Below, piece by piece: positions 12,015 to 23,360 of a stretch of DNA of 64,000 nt. The translations under genes and the position numbers were made by a program. The DNA is from Acanthopleura granulata (taxonomy: Eukaryota; Mollusca; Polyplacophora; Chitonida; Chitonidae). The DNA is taken from NCBI GenBank assembly GCA_016165875.1, contig JABBOT010000029.1, forward strand, positions 2,650,639 to 2,714,638, given 5' to 3'. The notes beneath the pieces are model-generated. The model was not told the DNA's origin, searched no databases, and saw nothing but the letters and a program-made list of their open reading frames with translations. Every line of letters begins with the position of its first letter. The first letter of the stretch is position 1.

Positions 12015-12296
12015 TTATCCTTTAAATAATCCCCCGTTCTGACTGGTCAAAATTATTGTCCCAGCTACGTCCCCTTTTACATGAAAGAATTTATTATTCA
12101 TGATTGAGTTTGTATTATGATCTACCTTAGTTTCTTGTCTCGGAACTAAAGACAAGATGGGGGAAAATGTGATTATCGTTTTTTCTTTTGCCACAAATTT
12201 CCCAACATTTGACCAGTTCTTTCTTTTAACCACACCGTTAAGAGTAGCACTGGTCATAGCGACACTAGTGATGGTCACAGTGATAAGCAGTAACAC
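12015..12296 (-). CDS. Hypothetical ORF containing the VTIxx pentapeptide array
   Basis: A 93-codon frame opening MLLLITVTITSVAMTS. The N-terminus reads like a signal peptide, but it is also three or four units of a 15-bp repeat (12236-12296), the same repeat found in frame at 14946 and 18345-18595. It lies about 240 bp downstream of the exon A copy on the same strand, the order seen in the plus-strand units. It may therefore be an internal exon rather than a gene with its own start. The rest of the frame (VKRKNWSNVGKF..., ending GGLFKG) matches nothing I know. Confidence 0.4.
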   Translation of the reverse strand: MLLLITVTITSVAMTSATLNGVVKRKNWSNVGKFVAKEKTIITFSPILSLVPRQETKVDHNTNSIMNNKFFHVKGDVAGTIILTSQNGGLFKG

Positions 12297-12529
12297 AGCT
12301 TACTAGTATATTTAAATTTTGTCAGTCTGTCTCAGTTAGGGTTGTATTCTTATTGTTGTGTTCATATAAATACTCAAGACTTGGAAATCACTTCAAATAT
12401 CAACAACAATGGTAACACTGATAAGTGTATAACTGCTATGGTTCACTTAGCGAGGAGCCCGTATGTTCTGATTGAAGAATGAAGCCTTGATTAAATAAAA
12501 CCCCTCAATGAGAGCCATAAACCGTCTTA

Positions 12530-12960
12530 TTTAAGGAGATCGATGTGCGTCTGGGGGATAAAGAATAGTATTTACGTCTGACAGAGCGTCCACACTGTCT
12601 CTAAAATGGTAGACACAGAGCCAAGAACTCCGGCAGGCGTCTCTATGAGGAGTGCCTTCTATGCTGTTGTTAATTCTGCTCCGACCCTGTGTCAGAAGTT
12701 CTTTCTGAAAAGAGCTTACCATTGTGTTAGATATGTGACAATTGTTTGATATGAATGATTATATAATTATATAAGCAGCAGTATGACTGATAAATGGAAT
12801 AAACCCCGCTATTTGATATACTTTAAGCCCAGCTCTTAAGAACAGCTGATATCTGAAAGTCAGGAACTGTACCGTACTAACATGCGATTCTAGAGAAAAT
12901 GACATGAGATCCACAAGAAAAAAGTCCCTTACCTATGTATTTCCCACAGTGATCGATAAA
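12530..12960 (-). pseudogene. Exon A of unrecognised gene family, minus-strand copy
   Basis: Read on the minus strand, this copies the plus-strand exon A segments. A TTTCAGATATCAGCTG block near 12845-12865 also occurs at 36805. The terminal frame RDSVDALSDVNT (codons around 12570-12600) matches SIDALSDVST at 15.7 kb and the DVNTVL frame at 27.58 kb. Immediately after DALSD comes a GTAAAT splice-donor candidate (12570-12575). A core similar to the plus-strand TATA blocks lies at about 12985-13060. The last 63 codons (12531-12722) are open and hold DAC and VDALSD in one frame, so this may be the least damaged 3' part of any copy. Confidence 0.5.
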
Positions 12961-13060
12961 ATCCGTCATTACAGGAACAGACTCAGCTATATCTCGTACA
13001 TACCACAATACTTTGTCAAAGCTCTAGCAAATATCCCTCCAGGCCTCCGGTGAAGGGACT

Positions 13061-14919
13061 GCTAAGCAGATTTACAAAACAACAACGGTTAGACACATCG
13101 ATTTCCTGACACTGCTTTGTAAGAATCTATTAGATGTATCTGATCCTGGATCTACCAAACACCCATGCGTTTTTTGTGATAAAAAGAGGGTTGCATATTC
13201 CTTTATTAAGCCAGGCTGTGTTTTGTTAACCTTCACCGTGTGGACGGGTTTGTGGTCAGTCAGTCAGCCGCTATCCCGGGGCTTTACCATTTATCAACCT
13301 GAAAAACCATTACATCACCTAGCTAACTACTTGGCTCAGCCATAAAAGAAAAGTAATGACACCCAGGTATGAGGTCATTTGCAGGAAACTACTATTCTAC
13401 AGACACTGAAGGTATAGAAAGTATTTGCCCATAACACCATGTCTTATCATTACAAACATCCGTCTTAAGCTAATGATATGCAGATAAGTGAAGCACGTCA
13501 TCTATCTTATGATGGGCAGTATAAACACCTGAAAGTCCCCACCTGAGAGATATAAGTGGCCGGGATCATGGATAGTCCTTATATAATAGCCTGAGCAGCT
13601 TAGACTCCGAACTTGAGGGACAATATCGACAGGAAGCTGATCGCCAATGTGTGATGCTCTGAAGTCAGAAATCTGGAGAGTTACGGAGATAATAACAGGA
13701 CTGGACGACGTTTATCACATTCCTATGGCGTTACTGTCCATAACTGGGAACACGCCTGGAAACAGGATGGAAGATGTCTAATTAACCTTTCTAAAACGAC
13801 CATATATATACTTGCAGAAAGGCATTCCTAGTAATAAACAGGGAGAAATTTAACATGCGAAGCATACCCACATGCAGTGAACTTGAGGCTTATATGTATA
13901 GAGTCTACCATAAAACAACATTGCACTCCCACTCCCTGACATTTTGTTTGTGTGGGGTGTTACTCGAGTTTTTTTTTACCCTTTTTGCAGAACAAAGCAT
14001 TTCTACACGTTCACCATAGAACACACTCCATCCATTAAGAAACTTTATTCACACTCACACAGTAGCATTTGGAGAATTTACGAAGCCTAGAAAACATCTG
14101 AATAACGACTTACACGTTACCTCTGATTTCATATACCCGTCTTGAACTTAGAAGATTCATCTTCAGATGATCATCACATTAAAAAAATATTATAATAATA
14201 AATTTAGAAGGACGCAAATGGTTTTGCAGGTGAGGAAACGTGCCAGGGAATGAAAGGTACGTGAAACTCAATCCAAAAACGGAAAATACATTTCCAAAAA
14301 AGGCACTACCTACACTGATGACTCCACATAGCTACGTAGATTGTAATTACATATTATCCAGACAAATAAAACATTAAGAACTTTCAAAGTTAAGGCAGAA
14401 ATGAAGAACTGACTTACCAATGAAAAATAACTGAGATCCTAACAGAATACAGGTTACTACGTGGCTCTGGATACATTAGAGCGTCGTCGGCTGGAAAGAA
14501 ACGTACGCAACAAAATTCAATATTGGAAACATCGTAGATACAGTTTGTCACCTAATAAAGAGAAACCAGAAACAGTGTCTTCCCTGCATGGATTCGCCGA
14601 CCAGCATCGGCCAAAATGTCCTACTTGACAAACTGTCACGACGGGACACCAAAGATCATATCCTATGTCCTACATGGCATTTTCAGTGTATCCAGCGTTA
14701 AGTACTAGAAGTACATTGAGTATGGTCGGACGGTTTATCACATTAGTTCATCACCTCATCAGGTGGAAGACGGGCGCCGAAGTTTATCAAGTCTGCTCCG
14801 GGTTTGCGCAAACGTTACGGCAAGCAAACCCAGCATCGGGCAGCACAAATCGGCCGAATGATCTCTATTGCACGTGAAAGAGATTAATGAAGCGAGAAAT
14901 AGTGTGTTATACAGTGTGA
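13061..14919. other. Intergenic between divergent family units, nothing recognised
   Basis: AT-rich sequence separating the minus-strand unit from the plus-strand array. A 70-codon frame at 14665-14877 (+) has no motif I can interpret. Confidence 0.45.
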
Positions 14920-15087
14920 CCAACTCTAGCTCTCGCCATCACCAATGTAACTATTAACAACGTAACCATAGGTGCTGTAACCGTCCACAATATAACTATC
15001 AGAACGGTAACTATCCGCACTGTAATCCAGTACAGCATTCAAAAGTGTCAGAGAAACTGTGATTGGGCAATGTCATTTGTTTATTAA
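14920..15087 (+). CDS. Pentapeptide-array ORF, fragment
   Basis: A 55-codon frame between stops contains six perfectly spaced 15-bp units (14946-15035) reading V/I-T-I/V-x-x: VTINN, VTIGA, VTVHN, ITIRT, VTIRT, then a degenerate unit. After the array it continues QYSIQKCQRNCDW before a stop. The alternation of small and branched residues would suit a beta-rich repeat; that is inference. The opposite strand is also open across the array, so coding direction is argued only by agreement with exons A and B in neighbouring units. No exon A was found upstream, so this may be a remnant of a lost unit. Confidence 0.4.
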   Translation, partial: PTLALAITNVTINNVTIGAVTVHNITIRTVTIRTVIQYSIQKCQRNCDWAMSFVY

Positions 15088-15294
15088 TGAAGGATAGCAC
15101 AATACCGTTATCAGCGTCTAAATCTCCTTGATGTCTTGCTCAACGAACGGATTGGCAGGCGGCAATACAGACGCTCATAATAGCTGGTCTTCACAAGGCA
15201 GGCAAATCGATTTGTCTTGGCAACATTGAACTATGAAGGTACTTATTTTTTTCCTGGAAAAGCCCAGGATGAAGGGTCTGAACTTTAGAAGAAC

Positions 15295-15715
15295 AGCGTG
15301 TTATGTAAACAATACAGCTGCACCTGCTATCAGAAGAGTGGATTGCTTTCATTGCCGACCGGAATTTATATGTGAGGGTTAGTCACCATGAGGCACTTAA
15401 AAGTTCTCATCCAAACACATCTGCTGGCATTCAACTATTAGATGATTGTGATAGCTCGGGGATAACGTAAACAGAATGGTAGACCTGGTCCATTTATCAA
15501 TCAAGGTGCCGTGCATCAGTTTGCTCGGGGAAAGAGGCATTTGCCACACGTTCACACGTAGCATAATCCTTGTGCAGACACATAGTTTTGCCTTGATCGC
15601 AGACACGAGAATAGACGGCTAGCCGCACTGATGCCTGCCAAGTCGAGTTATTGGCTGTTTTCTCTCCACCCATATTGGAGTCAGCATAGATGCTCTATCA
15701 GATGTAAGTACTGTG
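15295..15715 (+). pseudogene. Exon A copy 1 with degenerate TATA block
   Basis: A GTGTTATGTAAACAATACAGCTG core (15298-15321) corresponds to the TATATAA block of copy 4. The exon frame runs ...HHEALKSSHPNTSAGIQL with stops. A later frame ends SIDALSDV at GATGTAAGTACT, where GTAAGT (15704-15709) is a perfect splice-donor consensus. Indels relative to copies 2-4 break the frame. Function is unknown. Confidence 0.5.
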
Positions 15716-15779
15716 TTTTCGAACCTGTTTTAGGTTACATAAAATATTACGCATCACCCTTGGAACAATAAAACAAATT

Positions 15780-16330
15780 GATTGCAACGCAATAAGACCA
15801 GAGATGTTATTTTATTCCCGATGAAACACCCACGAGAAACGTAATTTCCCTTGAAACTTTCGGGAAGATGTGAGAGCATATCACTTCATTTATAAGTCTA
15901 ACATTCCTTTCCCGTCTTTCCACTCGTGAGCTCTGAACAAGAGTCGTTGCGAAAAGCATTGGCTATTCAAGTTGACAGATGAGAAAGCCTAGAGATGGTG
16001 CCTTACTGACCAGACAGAAACGTCATCCAACAGTCAGTCTTGATTCAAATCCTTGCTTAATGAAGGGAAACCTATATAACATCCGTTTTTTATCAAGACA
16101 ATCCGAATATTTGTTAGAGCCGCGGCCAAGAAATGGAATTTGAATCTGGCAATGTAGACGTTTTTCCAAAGTTTATTGTGCAAAGCAGCACCAGGGTATC
16201 AGGGTTCCTTTGCGATATTGTTTTGTAAACCTGCTTGGCCTTCCTCTCCGGTCAGGGTCAGAGTGATTTGCCAAAGCTTTAGTAGAGTGTTGTCTTATAT
16301 AAAGGCTACGGTTGTGTCTGCCGCGGTAGT
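15780..16330 (+). promoter_or_regulatory. Conserved 5' flank and TATA-type core promoter of copy 2
   Basis: About 500 bp of upstream sequence is shared with 20.9-21.4, 26.7-27.2 and 36.1-36.7 kb, including AGTGATTTGCCA followed by TTATATAAAGG at about 16297. A TATA box at the same place in each copy, 60-100 bp before the exon frame, makes a core promoter the simplest reading. Confidence 0.5.
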
Positions 16331-16730
16331 AGTCAGTCGCATCGATTCCTGTAGTTGAATATTTATGCTTCTCGGGGCCATGCCATTGTTAAGGCTCCCA
16401 ACCCACACACAGCTGTTGGTTATCAAATACCAACTGGTTCAAAGAGCTATCAGCCATGTAAGCAAAATGCTTGGGTTGTTCAAGTCATTATTCAAAATGT
16501 AATTGATCAATCAGCTCAAAAAAGTCTGGAATTTTTAAAATGAAATTGATTGTTTGTTATCCTCTGTTCCATCCAAATACCGTAGACCTCCATATGCAAG
16601 ACTTATACCAGAATAGACGAGGCCCTTCAGACCGATGCCTCGCGGTGTCACTGGCTCCCCTTTTTCCATCTCATATTGGCGCAAGCACAGATGCTGCTCA
16701 ATGACGCATTGGATTTAATCAACACGTCGG
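16331..16730 (+). pseudogene. Exon A copy 2
   Basis: The frame ending at 16543 contains IVKAPNPHTAVGYQI, then G-S/T-K-S-Y-Q-x-C and QNAWVV..IIQ. It matches copy 4 residue by residue with few indels, and both frames agree, which makes this the likely true coding frame of exon A. The frame closes at 16543. Homology to the downstream DAS/DALSD segment continues to about 16710 out of frame (SHIGASTDAAQ then stop). I recognise no known domain. Confidence 0.55.
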
Positions 16731-17124
16731 TCTTCATTAGTGAGTCTTTAATGGGAATAGTTTCTCACGTGTGGTATAATATGCTGTCTTTCTTCTATTA
16801 AGGAACTGTGTGATATAAGCTGCACTTGATGACACATATATATTTAAGGGACAGTGTGTTCAGTATTTTGCAATCAGGAGCAATCCCTGTGGAAATGTTT
16901 TCCTAAGCCGTGCTACCCTCAATAACTTGAAACGGCACATCAGACTTCATTTCCGAAAACTGTATGTTTTACATGGTAACGAGTCGTTACCAAGCACCTT
17001 ATCGTGTAGTCGCTTCGGCTCATAAGGTGGTGGTGTTAATCCCTGCCATAGATAACAGGGTTTCTAGGTTTGAGTATTGAAGTGCGTGCTAGATATTACA
17101 TACACATATTTGCCAAATACCTTA

Positions 17125-17345
17125 TTTGTTTCATTGGCATTTCATGCCGTCATCGGGAATATTTCACGACGGCGGCCAGCATATAGTTAGAGGAAACCTG
17201 GCAGGATCGTACGACCATCTGCAAGTTGCCTGAACTCCTTATTCTCCATACCACCGGAGAGGAATTGAGTATGTGCTGGATTTGAGTTGTCTAGTTTAAT
17301 GCTACAAAAGAACGGCATACCATTTTCACTTATTCACCTGCGTTT
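17125..17345 (-). repeat. (AAAT)n-tailed dispersed repeat, diverged copy
   Basis: It contains CATTTCATGCCGTCATCGGGAA, GACGGCGGCCAGCAT and GACCATCTGCAAGTTGCC, the core of a repeat also at 22.50, 24.43 and 29.99 kb. Its 3' neighbour (GAACGGCATACCATTTTC) is shared with 22.69 kb, so the insertion predates duplication of the unit. Confidence 0.6.
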
Positions 17346-17409
17346 TGGTTTACTACTGCCTTTGGAAATTTTATATAAAATTGTATTATTGCAATAAACT
17401 AATAACTTC

Positions 17410-17690
17410 TTCAGGGAAGGGTTTGCCTGGCCGACATGATCAGTTTAATAACTCTGATCAGAAGAAGCCAGCAACGACTAAGCAAGACTCTAATGTAGTT
17501 TAACGAAATCATGGCATATTGTCTTACGGTTCCTGGAAATGTCACGACGGCTATGGTTAAATTCGCCTCTTATATCTCTTGTGGTGTCAGAAAGTACAGA
17601 GAAACTTAAATGCCACTATGCTAAAATAAAAGTGATTCCGATCTATTATGTCCGCCTTCATCATTCAAGTTGTTCATGACATTGGGTTTT
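17410..17690 (+). pseudogene. Exon B copy 1, internally deleted
   Basis: GAAGAAGCCAGCAACGAC (17463) matches the start of copy 2 at 18926. It then jumps to the CLTVPGNVTT segment, losing the YIVHCL part. The rest follows copy 3 (GCCAGAAAGTACAGAGAAACTTAAATG-like sequence) with stops. The 3' flank GGATTTGTCAAAAGCC recurs after copy 2 at 19379, marking a unit boundary. Confidence 0.55.
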
Positions 17691-17819
17691 GTTGCCTAAA
17701 TGGAGAGGAATTTGTCAAAAGCCAACGAGTACATTCAGTTCAAATTTCATCCTCTGCCTGTACCCCAGCTGTAAAAGTTTTGGATGAAAAATCACGAAGT
17801 TGTCTATAGAATCACAGCA

Positions 17820-18175
17820 GATAAGGCGTTTACTTACATACTGCAAATACTGAATCAATTGTTGAACTGAATTTTTAGGTGAGGGTTTGTCACCATGTAG
17901 TACATAAGACTCCCAATCCAAACACAGCTGCTGGCTTCCAGATATCATATGATTCAGAAAGCTGGGAGTAACGTAAACGGAATAGTTATGTGGTCCATTT
18001 ATCAACCAGGTGCCGTTCAGCAATTCTCTCGGGAAAAGAAATATGTCGTGATTGAGACTAGGCAGTTGTCACATATTCACACGTAACCTTTGTGCAAACA
18101 TACAATTTTGTCTTGAACGCTGACAGCGGAATAGACGGCTGTCAGGACAGATGCCTGCCTAAATAAGATAGTTCG
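17820..18175 (+). pseudogene. Exon A copy 3
   Basis: It starts directly after the 3' flank of exon B copy 1, showing head-to-tail tandem arrangement. The expected frame reads VVHKTPNPNTAAGFQI then a stop; later frames hold VQTYNFVLNADSGIDG, matching copy 1. A TATA-like TCTATAGAA at about 17802 is degenerate. The opposite strand is open for 102 codons (17715-18023), but the family frame is on the plus strand. Confidence 0.5.
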
Positions 18176-18344
18176 CAGCCATTATTGATGGGTTGTATTA
18201 ATCAGGCCTTCAGTGTTCATTACAGGGTCTTTAATAGGAAAGTTGGGTTTTGATATAACATGCTGCCTACCCACACAAGATAACACGATTCCGGTTTAAT
18301 TTGAGGGCAAAGAGAAGTGAGGTGACAGTGAGTGTGTTTAACAA

Positions 18345-18618
18345 TGTTACCATCTGCAGTGTATTCACCAGCCGTGTAACCATCAAGGGTCTGTTTTACC
18401 GAGAAGGTGTAATTTTTCGTCATATATAACTACCATGGCGACGTATGTCTAGAGTATATATCGCCATGACAGTTCTTTTGGACACGATTTACACCATGGT
18501 TGTAAATCCAGCCTTAGTATTGTATCATTCAGCAGTGTAATCTTCAGCAGTGAAGCCCTCAGCTCTGTAACCATAAACAATGTAACCGTTAGCGGTTGTT
18601 ATCCTGAACTGGACTGAA
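18345..18618 (+). repeat. 15-bp / VTIxx pentapeptide arrays between exons A and B
   Basis: Three units at 18345-18389 (VTICS, VFTSR, VTIKG) and five at 18521-18595 (VSFSS, VIFSS, EALSS, VTINN, VTVSG) share the nucleotide consensus TGTAACCATCAGCAG and the frame of the arrays at 14946 and 12236. The second array lies in a frame running from 18453 to a stop at 18618. Its position after exon A and before exon B supports an internal exon of the family. Confidence 0.5.
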
Positions 18619-18919
18619 GCTTACAACGATGGCATTTGTCAGAGGTAACTTAGACTATGTGCTGCGTGAAATATTTTCTATATAGAAGTGCTATTTTCAA
18701 GACATTCGTTTACTCTTGCCTTTGCAAATTTGATGTTACCTACTGATTTTCTCGCTTAACGCGTTGAATATTTTTTCTGGCCATTTTGTAACACTTCCAC
18801 GTATCTTTAGAACACCGCGACATTTTTAGCGCTTGGCAGACACATGGTCACTCATTTTCTTAATCCATTAATACACTGCGGACTTTTCGTTTACCTGGCC
18901 AATACAATCAGGCTAAGAT

Positions 18920-19347
18920 GAGATGAAGCCAGCAACGAGAGTCAAATTCAGTTTAGACCCGAGATTTACGTCGGAGAGTGCGGACAAGGTAACAGCGCGG
19001 ATTAGCCGGGGTAATGATAACATGACGGAACAAGACAGTTATTACATTGTGCACTGTCTGGGATCAGCCGTGCCCGTGATCAAGTCTCTAATACAATCTG
19101 ACGAGATAGATAAAACGGCATGGGTGTCTACTTGTCAGTAGAGCATGTTTGTCTCCTTGTGGCTATACTATATTAAGGCAGCTTGAAATGTCACGACGAA
19201 TATGGTGTAGTACTTCTTTAGTCACGGTGCGAACAAGTAGAGAGAAGTGTAAGTGCTCATGTGCTAAAATAAGAATCACAGTGATTGCGCGCTGTGTTAC
19301 CTCAGTTCAGGTCAACCTAGCTGTTCTTCACATGGCGGTCGGTTGAT
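18920..19347 (+). pseudogene. Exon B copy 2 (most open copy)
   Basis: A 72-codon frame (18923-19141) reads VKFSLDPRFTSES..., then GNDN, YYIVHCLGSAVP and LIQSDEID, ending at a stop in VSTCQ. The next frame (19149-19346) carries REKCKCSCAKI..VIARCV, matching ...TEKLKCHSAEI..VIPKYCV of copy 3. A one-frame shift separates the two parts. The Cys-rich end suggests an extracellular domain; I cannot name it. An AG acceptor probably lies within 18905-18922. Confidence 0.55.
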
Positions 19348-20800
19348 AAATTCAATAATCCACCATGTCTGAATGCTGCGGGATTTGTCAAAAGCCGAGG
19401 AGTACATTCAGTCTGCAGTCGTCGAGATAATTATTCCAGACATAGGACATAATTAGGCACATGCAGAGTCTTAATGGACATGAAAGGCAACAAGGCCATA
19501 CAGGTATTATGGTATCCAGTCGCGCGCACCAAATCTAATATCTGTACTTGAGCCTATCTGTATTCATTAAGACAGTGTGCCACGGGCAAGGCAGTAATTT
19601 GAAGCTCAGTGCCTGGTGATAACATCGTTATATGATACTCATTAACACACGTTGAACAGTTAACACCCAGGTTTTCACTGGCGATATGCTCACTTAATGA
19701 GCAATGCGTATTAACACTGTATATTAACACCCTATAAAGTGATAATTTAACAGTTGCTGCACAATTCGACATTACGGGTTAGTGATGTGGTAACTACCAA
19801 AGTTTTAGATTATACCATATATTGATGTGTTTGGTGTAGAGTTCTCATAACAATTTATCCACTCTTACAGGTTGACTGGTTTAATGGATGAATTGCCGGC
19901 AGAGTAAAATCGTGAAAAGAAATTGTCCATTCCAGAAGAACATTTGCAATGGAATGAAATTTGGAGTTTGTGGAACAGTTCTTTGTCTCGCATATTCATC
20001 ATGTCTTAATTGGATTCTAGGTTTGCAGCTCACTACGTTTTCTTCATACTTGGGGGTTCGATAAAGCTGAGCCCTTTGAATACCACAGCGGTATGCCTCT
20101 GATTGAGTGACTATGCGTTAACAACACTTCACAATGTTGAAGCCATATTGTAGCGTCCCTTTGTATCCGCTGTTCTACCTATACACATCTGTATCTCTTC
20201 ACAACATAGCTCTTAGCGCAATCATCACTAAAGCAATTGCCCTCAAACGTCTAATACAGACGGGGGTTAGCAGGGGGTGATTTCTGCATTCTTTTTTCCT
20301 GCCGGACGTATTCCCTCATATAAAGCACCATCTGAGCCCTTTCCCAGCACCAGGTTACAGCTTCTATTGAATCCGTACCCTGAAAAGCACACTTCAAGCA
20401 CGGAAACAGAATTGCACCCACATTTAAAGACTAAGGAATACACTTCCGTCAACAGGTTAAACACCCGATTTTTGGATTCAGGCAAGCATAAAGTTATAAA
20501 ACGAACTCGAATGACTCATTTACGACAGCAGAAGTATTAACTGGGTACATGTCCGACTTTTGCTGCCCAAGGACATCGGTCTCTGGAGTTCACAACGAGA
20601 CAGCCTGATCGGACACGCCATCCTAATTCTCTTACTTTTGGGTTACTTCCACGACATTTTAACAAACTAGCTGGCTGTTTGAGTTTATAGCTGTAATGTG
20701 TGCAATATCTGTATGAAACCCTAACCTAGATAAAAGTTTGACCTGCAGACAGAGAACAAAAAAGCATAAGTAAAATATTAGGTCGGGTGTAAATATATTT
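19348..20800. other. Intergenic, nothing recognised
   Basis: Apart from the shared 3' flank up to about 19410, I see no family block, mobile element or convincing gene. Short frames at 19554, 20267 and 20277 lack motifs. Confidence 0.45.
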
Positions 20801-21415
20801 ACTTACTGTCGTTTCATCTTGAAACATGGTTACACGGTATTTGATTGGATTTCTATATCTTCAAAATATCTTCAAGAACAATCAACAAGAAAGATATATC
20901 AATTACAATGCAATGAAACCAAAGCTTCTTGAGTTTGTTTCCCTTCAAAATTTCTGCTAACACCCAGGAGAAACGTAATGCCCTCTGAAACTTTTAGCAA
21001 GCTGTAGGAGCAAATCGCTTACTTCATAAGCCTATCATTTCTTCCCTATATTTCGACCTTGACATTTGTCAGATCTAAACATGATAGGCTGGGATGTAGG
21101 GTTGGTGCCTGACTAACTAGGCATAAGTGCGACCCAACAGTCAATCCTTACATACACCCTTGCTTTATAAAGGGAAACATATGTAATACCCATTTTCCCA
21201 TCAAAAACAATCTCAATATTGAGTCGCTCTCATGGAATGGAGTCTGAACGTGGCAATGTAGACGTTCTCCTAAAGTTTGTCGTTCAAAGCAACACCGGGA
21301 AATCGATGTGCCTTTTCGACATTGTTCTGTAAATCTCGACATTCTTCTCCGGACAGAGCTCAGAGTGATTTGCCAGGGTTTAAATAGCATATTGCGTTAT
21401 ATAAGGGATACAGCT
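20800..21415 (+). promoter_or_regulatory. Conserved 5' flank and TATA box of copy 4
   Basis: It aligns with 15.78-16.33, 26.6-27.2 and 36.13-36.7 kb. The core GCGTTATATAAGGGATACAG (from about 21393) has a clean TATATAA with AGTGATTTGCCA 25-30 bp upstream. The minus strand is open for 80 codons here (21148-21390), probably by chance. Confidence 0.5.
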
Positions 21416-21830
21416 GTGCCTTGAGCCGCAATAAATCGATTTGTGATTTGAATATTTAGGCTTTGGTGGTCCACCCATACTTAAGACTCCCAATCCACAC
21501 ACAGCTGTTGGCTTTCAGATAGCAGATGGTACAAAGAGCTATCAGTCATGTTCGCAAAATGCTTGGGTTGTTTCATTCATCATTCAAAGTACTTCCGACC
21601 AATCTGCTGAGAAAAAAATATGTAATTGTTGAAATCAATTGGTTGCCTCATACGTCAGGCGTTGGTGTCCCTCTGTTCCGACCAAATTCTCAAACAATCC
21701 ACAAACATCATATACATCAGAATAGAAGGGGCTTTCAGGGAGATGCCTTGTGGCCCTACTGGCTCACCTTTCTCTACATATGTTGACGCCAGTACAGATG
21801 CTTCTCACTGACGACTTGTGTTTAATCAAC
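21416..21830 (+). pseudogene. Exon A copy 4
   Basis: The frame reads ILKTPNPHTAVGFQI, then DGTKSYQSC and QNAWVVSFIIQ, closely parallel to copy 2. It stops at about 21630. The downstream part (TGSPFSTYVDASTDASH, stop) matches the DALSD end of the exon but lacks a GTAAGT donor. It is paired with exon B copy 3 about 1.1 kb downstream. Confidence 0.55.
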
Positions 21831-22499
21831 AACTTAACTGGGAAATAGTCACTGAGGTTTGGTATAACATACTTTCTACCCTGTCCTAATTAAATGGAAG
21901 ATGTAAACTGCAGTTGGGGACACACAGCATAGAAGCCACAGTGTGTTCAATATTTTACAATCGGGAGCAATGTTTTCCTTAGTGGTGCGTGACTAGAGAA
22001 ACATGGAAATGCTACCCATATCAATGAATCAGCAGATCTTCCCTTCGCAGCGCCTCCTCAGCAGTGTTTAATTTCTGAAAACTGCATACATGTGTTTAAC
22101 CCTGTGGCGAATCTTTATCACTTGAGATGCTTGACGTGTAGTCTTTGGGATTGCCATGGAAAACAGGTTTGCGTGTAAAAGTGAATTCTGTGTGAATTTT
22201 GAAGTCCTAGATATACATTTACAGATATTTGTCAGATACGCGTTAAATCTGGTGACTTTACCATTTTTGTATGTACTTTAATGTTTCTCCGATTTTATTT
22301 TATTTGTCCATGTTATTTGGTTGGTGTTAAATTTTGCTAACAGGACTTTCCAATTACTCACTAGCGGCTAGCCGTAAGGGTGGAGAAAATCGGAGAACAG
22401 CAGGTGAATCACATCGTTTTCCCACATATTTGATCATGTCAATACATTGACGCCGAGCCGAACAGGTTCTACTGAACATAACATTTGATTTTGTTTATT

Positions 22500-22660
22500 T
22501 AGCCCATTGGTGTTTCAGGCCGTACTCAAGAATGTTTCACTTATACTAGTGCGGATAACATTATAATGGGAGGAAACCGGTGTCTCGGGGAAACCAACGA
22601 CCATCCGCAGGTTTTTGGCAGTCCTTCCCACGTACGACCGTAGAGTAAGCGAGTATGAGC
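22500..22660 (-). repeat. (AAAT)n-tailed dispersed repeat
   Basis: TTGGTGTTTCAGGCCGTACTCA, TAATGGGAGGAAACCGG and CGACCATCCGCAGG follow the same order as copies at 24.43 (+) and 29.99 (-). It sits at the same place between exons A and B as the copy at 17.13 kb. Confidence 0.65.
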
Positions 22661-22889
22661 TGGATTGTTTGGTTTAATGTTACTGTAAAAGAACGACATA
22701 CCATTTTCCTAATTCCTCTGTGTTTTGGTTTACCGTTGCCTTTGAAAATTTTGTGATAAATATTGGCATTCAGTTCATGAAATAAATTTAGACTTTTTGT
22801 CAATTTTGACACATTTGGCACACCTTAACACTGACCTCTCACTAGCTACAGACTGGGGTGTTGATGTGTTAAACTAATAACGTCTTCAG

Positions 22890-23360
22890 GGGGCGAGGGA
22901 GTTACCTAGCCGAACTAATCAGTTTAATAACTAGGCTCAGAAGCCTGAAACGAAAGGCAAATTCAGTTTACACGCGGAGTCTCTAGTCGGTCAATGTAAA
23001 TAAGTCCGAGGGGCTGGTGTATATAACACGCGCTGGTAAAGGCAGTTATTATATTGTACACTGTCTGGTACCACCGTGCAAATACTGAGCAAGACTCTAA
23101 TACAATCTGACGAAATCGTTAAAATGGTTAGGATTTCGCCTCGTCAGTACAACGTGTTTGTCTCCGTTTGCCCAGGCTTTACCATATTGTCTTACGGTTC
23201 CTGGAAATGTCACGACGCCTGTGGTTACCGCTGTCTCTGTGAAACCGTGTCTTGTGGTGCCAGAAAGTACAGAGAAACTTAAATGTCACAGTGCTGAAAT
23301 AGGAATGAAAGTGATTCCGAAATATTGTGTCAGTCCCCATCAGCCAAGTTGTTCTTGATC
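22890..23360 (+). pseudogene. Exon B copy 3
   Basis: The first part is frameshifted but keeps AAATTCAGTTTA, YYIVHCL, VQILSKTLIQSDEI and a Cys-rich tail. From 23158 an open frame of 66 codons reads CLTVPGNVTTPVV, PCLVVPESTEKLKC and KVIPKYCVSPHQPSC to a stop at 23358. This is probably the natural C-terminus of the protein. Confidence 0.55.

Noticed and set aside
17715..18023. 102-codon minus-strand frame over exon A copy 3
   Set aside because: Other copies have stops in this frame, and the plus-strand frame is better conserved between copies 2 and 4 and agrees with the exon B direction.
21148..21390. 80-codon minus-strand frame upstream of exon A copy 4, similar to one at 16.1-16.3 kb
   Set aside because: The similarity follows from DNA duplication; the region reads as promoter on the plus strand, and the 16 kb copy has stops.
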